Below, in pieces: positions 56,401 to 64,000 of a stretch of 64,000 bases of DNA. The translations under genes and the position numbers were made by a program. The stretch is taken from NCBI GenBank assembly GCA_003864495.1, contig ML133433.1, positions 941,618-1,005,617 of the forward strand, read 5' to 3'. The stretch's first letter is position 1, and each line of letters opens with the position of its first letter. This DNA is from Nemopilema nomurai. Its lineage: Eukaryota > Cnidaria > Scyphozoa > Rhizostomeae > Rhizostomatidae. A model generated the notes under the pieces. That model saw only the letters and a list, made by a program, of their open reading frames with translations, was not told where the DNA came from and made no database searches.

Positions 56401-59400
56401 ATGTGGGGCCCCTTCTGTATGCGCTTTAGCCGAGGGCCTTGGGTCATGGCCACTGATGCGCGTCCTGACACTACCCTGAATTATAGCATTCCTTCTAATA
56501 TGAAGACTTCCCTTTCACTCTGTTGTTACCTGAAGCATAAATATATAAAGTAGATATTTTGAGAGATTGTATCAATTTGTAGATCATTAAGGAGTTAAAG
56601 GAGCTGGCTGGTGATCAGGATGACGATGATGATGATGACCAAGCTGCAATATTGTCAGAGGAAGCAACAATGCCAATCGAGGAACTCCTGAAGAGAATGA
56701 AGCAGGTAACTTCAAATGTTATCTTGCTAGTTTGGATATTACTGTTACTAATTCTTTTCATATTAATTGGCAGCATTCCTATGTTAAGTAAATTTTTTTC
56801 TGGACCATAATCACACCAATTGAAAGTTGTATATAATTAAAATGGAATATCTTATTATTAGACAGAATACTGGCAACTGGAATGGAATTGCTTTGCAGCC
56901 TTGCCAGGCACCTCCTGAAAAGATGGACTTCAATGACTTTTATGTGTTCATTATGTGCATACAATAAACATAGGGCATAAATTGCCAATGAGGTGTCTTG
57001 ATGCTAAAATGGGCCCTTTTTTACATTTGTAAAATTTTAAAGAAGCGAGTGCTTCTCTCATTTAAATTTATAACAAGCTGGGCAATTTTTATAAGCAACA
57101 ATGCAGCGACAAGTTTTAGGCAAATTTGTTTTTTCTACTGTTGGTAATAGGGTAATTTTTTACAACAATTGTCAAGCTTTGAGATATTCATGGGTAACTT
57201 ATGTAATAGGGTAAGTTGTGGTTTAATATGGATTTTTTTTCTAAAGCAAGGTGCTAATGCAGAGGCTTTTGAAAGATTGGTTGCAAGCAATGGAAATGGG
57301 GATTTTGGTGAAGAGGATAGCAGTGAAGATGAAGAGGATGAATCAGAAGAAAACGAAGAGAGTGAAAAACATGAAGGAAACAAAAAGAAGGATGGAGAGG
57401 ATAGTGAGGAAAAAGAAAGCAGTGAAGGTATGTTCATTGCCAAAAAGCTTCTAACAGTTTTGCCAGTTTGTTACACATTTGACCATCTTTGTATTCTTCA
57501 AATATATGAAAAATGTTGGTTACTTAAGTCAAAATGGTTCTAGCACCTTCCTCACAAAATGGTGTTCTATTTGGTCAGTTTTAAAGACTACCAACGATGC
57601 ACATGAATTCCAAACTTGTGTTGTGAACTGAAGCACCACAAGATTCACATTCGTACACTAAGTAATGACAAGGAGGAAGTTGGCCTTCGAACCATGCCCT
57701 AAGGCTTGACAGCTGAAAAGTTTGATACTTTCGCTGCTTGTTTGACATTATCTTAAAATCAAGGAATGACAGAAATCTGCCTGTGAATATAGACATTTTT
57801 ATCTTTATGCAAGCCTATTCTTGCCCACATCTAACATGACATAATGCAAGCAGTTATGAGTGTAAGAAGCCTTTTGGTTTTTACTGCATCAATGTTAGCA
57901 GCCATGTATTTTGTGGATTTTGTATTGACAGGTAAAGCGGTAGAGAATGAGAAGGAAAAGGAAGCGATTGAAGAGGAAAAGAGTCAAGCGAAAGTCGAAG
58001 AAGCCGAAAAAGATGCAGAAAAAGTGAAGGGAAAAGTTGAAAAGGAGGAAGAAGAAACAGCAGAAGAAGAAGAAACAGCAGAAGGAGAAGAAGCTGCAGA
58101 GGAGAATGAAGAGGAAGAAGAAGAGGAAGAGGAGGAAGAGGAAGAAGATGAAGAGGAAATCGATGAAGATGATGATGACATTGGTGCTCCAGAGTCTGAC
58201 GAGGTTTGCTCTATTTTGTTATCGTTTCAAAGCTTTCCTGTGCGCTAATGTAATGGATAATTCATGAAATCTGGACTGGCTGTTGATAAAACGATATGAC
58301 TGTGCACTTGCAAGTGCCAAAGAACTTGTTGGTTTAAACGAACTGTCCTGATATCGAAAAGACGAGGCTGCATGCAGTTGTCTCTCTTGCTGGAATGGCA
58401 TAGCTAAGTTAGTTTGTGTAAATGTGAAGAATGGCCTAAGCTTGGGCAAAATTGCATCAATTAGGCTTGGTTGTGAACAGTGAAATTGTGAGTATACAAG
58501 ATGTACCACAAATATATTTCTTACTTTTCTTACTATGTTACAGATCTACTTGCAAGCTTATGCGAACGGTCTTATATGAACCGAGAATTGTTTAAATTTC
58601 TTTTGTATCGCCATTTATGTGAAGGTCGGGAAGGACAGTGGCACGACAGCAATAGTTGCATTGAAACGAGGCGACCAACTTGTAGTTGCAAACGTTGGAG
58701 ACTCGAGATGTGTTTTATGCAGAGGAAAGAAGGCCGTAGATTTGTCCAAAGACCACAAGCCTGAAGATGAAAGCGAGACTAAAAGAATCACCAAAGCAGG
58801 GGGTAAGATAACTGGAGATGGCAGAGTAAACGGGGGGTTGAACCTCTCGAGAGCCATTGGTAAGTGACAATTAGTTGGCTGTCTTTGCAATCATGTATAT
58901 ATATATAAAATGCTCTTTAACCCGATGATCCTATTTTCGCATTCTGTACCGAACTAAGGCTATATTGGCATCGAATTGCCTCCTGTACAAATGCAAGAAG
59001 CTTCATTTATGATTTGCTCCTTTTTGTCGTTGTATTTTGATAGCTTTATTTTATTTTTCTGCAGGCGATCATAATTATAAAAACAACGATAAGTTAATGC
59101 CTCACGAGCAGGTGATTACTGCTGTGCCAGATGTCGAAAGAACAACGCTGACAAAGTAAGCACGGATTCTTATTATGAGCTTACAGAAATCTAGTCTTTG
59201 TTTCTCATCATCTATAACTGCTCGGGCCTGCTACCAGGGCCCTTGAGAAATGGCTGCCGGTGCTAAAGTAAAGCAAATCTGGACAAAATGCTTTCATCAT
59301 GTAGTTGGGAGGCAGGAGACAGAGCTGCAGTAGTTGGCAACCATGTTGCATAGTGCATACGACAGTTTTGAGAATTAGTAACTTTGGAGAGAGAAGAAAA

Positions 59401-61371
59401 CGAATTGGTAAACAAACCAGACTTCGATTTTGAGAAAAGCCTGCTGAAGAAGCTAGTTTTCCTTCCAGATGGGCCCTCTTCGACACCCTTGGTTCACAAA
59501 GTCGACATTACTTTTTGCCAATGTTTTGTGCCAATTGGACCATGTCTTTTCTAATCAATGTATTCCTTGTTTCTATATTTCCGTTCATTTTTGGCTAAAA
59601 GCCCGCTCCGCAGATCCTAGATGACCACCCAATTTTTTTACAACTATACCTATCGCTAGATCTGCCCACTAGAACTGTACAATGTACATAGTTGTGTTAT
59701 ATAATCCATTTACCCCTTGAAGTGAAATGCTTTCCAACAAGTTTTTCGTATAACTGTACTCAGTCAAAATACTATTTTTTTGTCAAAACATTTTATCTTC
59801 TAAGTACCACGAAAGTTGCACAGCAGAATAATAAGAAGCTGGTGGTTTATATTATATTATATTTTTATATTTTGTTTTAATTTTAGGGACGACGAATTCA
59901 TGATTATTGCTTGCGATGGAATTTGGTGAGTTTTTATTATTTATTTTTATTAAGTTTTTATAATGCAGGCTTAAACATTCCTTCAAGTTAAACTATAAGA
60001 GCGAAAAAGACTGACACTTTTTTAGACTGTTTTTCGAGAATCAACCCAAATTTCAATTTAGCGTTTGATATAAAAATGATGTCACGGGGAATGAGCCCAA
60101 AAGTGAGGCCAGAATTTAACTTCAAAATGATGCCCAAAGGCTCAATTGATCCATTGCAGACGTTGTAAGACTGCTCATTGATGCGAGATATTTATTTGTG
60201 CTTTTACAACTTGTCCTTTGAATATGAGTATGCAATTTTACGATATGCACATGTTTTGTGGTTAAAACTCAAGATTTACCGCCAGCTAAGCGCAATAAGG
60301 CCATTTCAACATGAATGTCTGATGGAATAATGCCTGGTTGGAAGTTATTAATTATTGAAATTATTATTTATCAATAAATTATTCAGAAAGAGAGGCTTGA
60401 GCTCCTGTAGCATTTTCAAGTACCATGTTCTAAGAACTCACTAACTAAAATATTGTTTCAGTGCTTGTAGCTTGTAGTCCAGTAAGATTTCTTGCAGCCC
60501 ATGTTGCTGTTAAAGTTTTCTCTAGGCCGATGCTGACCATTGCTTTCTCGTGACTGTCTTCTAGGAATATTATGACCAGTCAGCAAGCTGTTGACTTCGT
60601 AAGTAAAAAGTTGGAGGAGCAGAAAAACCAAGGCAACATTTGTTTGTCCAAAATATGCGAGGAGGTAAATCTTCAAGCTAAAGCACTCACTATTATGCTT
60701 TCTGCCACGAACAGCCTTTAATAGTAGTACTAAAGTCGTAGTACGAATAGATACCTTTGTACCCCACTTCTCAGAAATGTATTCCTTTACAAAAGCCATG
60801 TAAGAGATCTCTTGTGTGAGATCCATATACATATATTACTCATTAGAAAAATATTTTTGGACTGGGACCGAGTGACGTCATTTTGACTGTACATATCTCA
60901 GGTATCTATATGAATTTATTACCAGACTTAGACCCAATGCTAGATGCTGGAATTTATGCCAAGAATAAATGGAGCAATGCACTTTCCCCTCTGGTTTCCC
61001 CCGTGTTTTTTTAACATCATAAATAGGGGAACCTCACAGAAGCATAGCTCCTTAATTGGCTCATCCCTTTGTAGTATTGATGTAGTAAAATTGTGTAAAA
61101 AGGGCTTGAAAACAATCAAGTAAGACATTCTGAATAAACAATGGTTTTCTAAAGTTATATATTTTTTGTATCGTGCAACTTGCAGATTTTCGATGAATGC
61201 ATTGCTCCGGACACCTGTGGGGATGGCTCTGGTTGTGATAACATGACGTGTCTAGTAGTCCTGTTCAACGAAGAAATCATCAAAAACGTACCAAGAAAAC
61301 GGCCAGCCGAAGCTTCGAAGCCAGAGGCGGAGGATAACCCGGCGAAGAAGCAGAAGGTAAGCCATGAGTGA
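53462..61371 (+). CDS. PPM1G: Protein phosphatase 1G (PP2C gamma), eleven coding exons
   Basis: Exons: 53,462-53,572; 55,210-55,279; 55,625-55,761; 56,583-56,705; 57,247-57,427; 57,932-58,203; 58,625-58,859; 59,065-59,155; 59,887-59,925; 60,565-60,664; 61,186-61,371. All introns are GT-AG and phases match, giving 514 residues (human is about 546). It is a nuclear Mg/Mn-dependent Ser/Thr phosphatase; vertebrate PPM1G acts on splicing factors and histones. The catalytic fold is split by an acidic insert (about residues 165-298, long Glu/Asp runs in exons 5-6). Metal and phosphate motifs are present: E37-D38 at the exon 1/2 border, DGHGG 57-61, VGDSRC 322-327, DHKPED 341-346, [13 protein letters not shown] 366-378, CDGIWN 416-421 and GCDNMTC 469-475. 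The start MGAY matches the family. The C terminus is a bipartite nuclear-import-like signal (RKRP ... KKQK). Confidence 0.92.
56165..56475. repeat. Dispersed repeat in PPM1G intron 3
   Basis: It shares GTTAGCCAAGATTA, a TGCCT/ACCTGAAGGT segment and GGGGCC ... GGCCACTGAT with 63,245-63,410 downstream of the gene. It is probably an old nonautonomous transposon. Boundaries are approximate. Confidence 0.45.
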
Positions 61372-63877
61372 AAGAACTGCATGGGAAGAGGTGAAGAGGA
61401 AATGACCAGAAACGAGTACATGCATTCAGGCCCCGTTTTAGAAGAGGAACAGAGAGAACTTCCCTGAAGCTAAACACATCAATCGTGTATTGATATTCTA
61501 GATGGCAAATGGGTTGAGCAGGACATAATGTGCTTCTACAGCGTTTAGGCTAGAACGGGGTAGATTTGCTTTGGTTGTTTATGTTAATGTTGTACACTCA
61601 TATTTAGTAATTATTTCAAGCCAGTAAATCCAGCTATAGAATGCTCTTTGCAGAATTTATCTTTGAAATAGGAGTCTTTGTTTTGTTAAAGATGTTCGAC
61701 AGACGCGTAAATTCAGAAAAAAACCCGTTGATCAAATCAACACTTTTCTAGGGCTTCAGCGAAATCAATTCAATTTTTCTAATTTTAATTGTTTGTTGTT
61801 TTAGAGTAACCGTTGTGTTTATGTAAGAAAAACATTTCCCGAAGTACGCTTCTTTTTTGTATTGACGCCATCTGTTATTGATTGTGTCCCAAACCTATGG
61901 GTCATGTGTAAGAACAGATATTGCATAATCATTTGGTCAACCCTGTGAATGTTTTTTGGATCCGCTTTGCTACTACTTTTGATATTTTTTTTATACTACC
62001 ACTTGGATATTCTCAAATTGATATTCTCAATAAGCAATATTTATGCACAAGCAGTGAAACTCTGAAAATTCTGGAAGACAAATTTAGAGAATTTTTTTGT
62101 GGAAAGCTTCCCCTAACAGTGGAAACCATGCTTGATATTTCTTAATCGAAAGCAATTTCTGAATTTTTTTGCCAACATCACGATTTCCTTTTTTCATCTT
62201 GGTTATCAATCGAGTGTCTCTCCCGTCTGGCATTCGTAGACAAATTACACGTGAGGAAACTATTTGGCCGCATGCCCTAGAGAATTTCGTTGGCTCTCTG
62301 TCTAAATAACCAAAAACGAATAATGATGAAAATGAAATACCGTAGGAATGATTTAATTCACGATTTGCGTACAATTAGCTGTCTTTTCTATAGCACTCTG
62401 CAAAGTAAGTTCTCCGAACTTGCTCTCTCATATTCTCAATTTTACCCAAGAATTTTAAAAACCCAACATTGGATGGTTTCTTATAAATCTCTAACTGCTT
62501 CAGCTATTTATAGAAAGTGTCACGTTTACCATACTTTGTAACATTTTCTGATTTTCAGAAGTGATCAATGACGTCATGAAAAGGTGTTAAGCAAGATAAA
62601 ATACATAGCATAAATGAGCATCATATGTCATTAAAGCGAGGGGGTGCTGGGAGCCTGTGATCTCCCTCTGGAAACGTAACCCTTACTAAATTTCAGTATC
62701 CTATTGCTACCATTCTTGGAACTGTCTCTTTCTAAACAAAGTGCTTGCGTGTGCATTATGTGAAAGATCTAGACCGAGTGACCCCAGGGTACCAAGCCAG
62801 CCTTTTTGAAATGACAAACGGACGTCACATTGATTCGCGTCCCCAACAGACCCTTGAACTTAGCCTCGTTATCAATACCGTCCTGGTTACGAGTAGTCAT
62901 TTGCAGCTTTTGCTAAGAGACTCTCAGTAGGGCTGTCTCAATCCGAACTTTTTAGTACAGTTAGCATTAAGACCTTGTTTCGGAACCTTACTTCGTTCAC
63001 CTTCGCTGAGTCCGTTTGAAAGCTTCTTTAGCTGCAAAAATGGAGGGTATGACGCTTATTCAGCCCCCACTTAAGTACAGACAGCACTGAGACACAGAGA
63101 TTAAGGGATTTCGAATTTACAACTTATCGCAAGATTTGTGGATTAACTGAAAAGAGTCAACTTCATTATGTGTCGGAAACACAGCAAAATAGCTAAGCCG
63201 TAGCTCCTGTGGGAGCGGTTCAAGAAAAAGTTTTGAATGTTATGTTAGCCAAGATTATTCTCTAAGTTGGTGCGTCAATGCCTGAAGGTCGTGCCTGTTC
63301 AATGTTTTCCTAGGTGCGGGGCCAGTTCGGGATTGCCAAAAACAGGACCTAAGGCCATGACCCCCTTGACCCCCCCCCCCCCTCCCCAAAAAACCGCCAC
63401 TGATATGCGTTGGAAAGAAATAAAATCTCTTAAAATGCTAAGATCTAGCAAAAGACAAGAGAAAATGGTGGAAGCTGGTTGATAGAATTTACAGCACGGC
63501 AAAAGTAGAGATGAAGTTAATAGTTAATAGGGATTTCAATGCGGAATAGCTTTGTATTTTATATACAATACTATATATACATGAAAACTGGATGTACCAG
63601 TTTCTCTAAGGATTGGAAAAGCTGCGAGACACAATAGCATATAAATAGCCACCAAAACACCGCTACGCGGGCTTTACCCCTCATGTGTAAAAAGAATTGC
63701 CCTCAAAGCTACCCCAGAACAAATTAGGCAGATTAGCCTCGGTAAGACAAGAGCCTCGAATCAAGAGCAAAAATGACGTAATGCACTTGCATTGTAGTGT
63801 CTATCTCACCATATCCCAGCCATTTTTACTCAAAAAATTGATCACACTTCAAGAAATTGCACCCTTTATGTACCCTG
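61372..63877. other. PPM1G 3' side and downstream intergenic region
   Basis: The first few hundred bases are presumably 3' untranslated, though no AATAAA was found close to the stop. The rest is AT-rich with short open frames that show no family features. TGACGTCA occurs at 62,569-62,576. A second copy of the intron 3 repeat, with a long C run near 63,369, lies at 63,245-63,410. Confidence 0.4.
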
Positions 63878-63891
63878 AATGTACACTGGGG

Positions 63892-64000
63892 TCGCAAAAG
63901 TATGGAAACGATGGCCTAAAATCTGACGCCAAGGCATTGATTACATGCGGCCATAAAAACATTTTGGCCATATTGTGGCGGGAAAAATTCAAATGGCGTC
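63892..64000. mobile_element. Possible Tc1/mariner-type end, cut by window edge
   Basis: TACACTGGGGTCGCAAAAGT followed by ATGGAAAC resembles the terminal repeat style of Tc1-like elements, which begin next to a TA target. Only the first 110 bases are in the window, so neither the other end nor a transposase can be seen. Confidence 0.25.

Noticed and set aside
57169..57543. A single 124-codon gene around PPM1G exon 5
   Set aside because: The flanking parts are intron. Clean acceptor (CTAAAG) and donor (GGTATGT) signals and phase match show exon 5 is 57,247-57,427.
57984..58181. Minus-strand poly-serine frame
   Set aside because: It is the reverse complement of the acidic GAA/GAG-rich exon 6 of PPM1G.
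63267..63482. 71-codon frame with a proline run downstream of PPM1G
   Set aside because: It is produced by a C homopolymer within a dispersed repeat, with no protein-like features.
1..64000. tRNA, rRNA or other structured RNA genes
   Set aside because: I looked for tRNA A/B box patterns and rRNA-like segments and saw none convincing. A covariance-model scan would be needed to exclude them.

Overview
This is animal nuclear DNA. Its right third holds a spliced gene with eleven coding exons for a PPM1G-type protein phosphatase, a metazoan orthologue with the long acidic insert. The remainder is AT-rich spacer, transposon debris and a transporter array. An integrase-core (DDE) element of a kind common in cnidarian and fish genomes, and an intronless SVOP-like transporter expansion, make a marine invertebrate, perhaps a cnidarian, my best guess. 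The phylum is inferred, not shown.

Layout. From base 1 to about 52,420 the window is one nested tandem array. It carries nine copies (M1 to M9, all on +) of an intronless major-facilitator transporter of about 446 residues that resembles SVOP/SV2. Five classes of evidence separate live from dead copies: M2, M4, M5, M7, M8 and M9 have complete frames; M1, M3 and M6 are broken. Copies are separated by three spacer types. S (about 2.5 kb) follows M1, M3 and M7. L (about 4 to 5 kb) follows M2, M5, M6 and M9, and carries a four-exon minus-strand gene of unknown function (copies A to D; B and C intact). X (6.5 to 8.4 kb) follows M4 and M8, and carries a 15-bp minisatellite, a composite transposon with 8-bp target duplications and, in the second copy only, a Ginger-like element. 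The order M-S-M-X-M-L occurs twice (M3-M5 and M7-M9), so a block of about 17 to 18 kb was duplicated on top of single-gene duplications. The array runs off the left edge.

From about 52,420 the sequence is single copy. PPM1G occupies 53,462 to 61,371 on +, with all canonical GT-AG introns and all metal-binding aspartates. After it come about 2.6 kb with no supported gene, a dispersed-repeat copy and, at the very edge, a possible Tc1/mariner end.

Working together: the transporters would sit in a vesicle or plasma membrane and export or store small organic solutes; the substrate cannot be read from sequence. The minus-strand L gene converges on the transporter upstream of it and has a CRE/CCAAT promoter. 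Its product begins with a myristoylation-type N terminus and a basic patch, so a membrane-peripheral protein is plausible. PPM1G is a nuclear Mg/Mn-dependent Ser/Thr phosphatase with no evident functional tie to the array.
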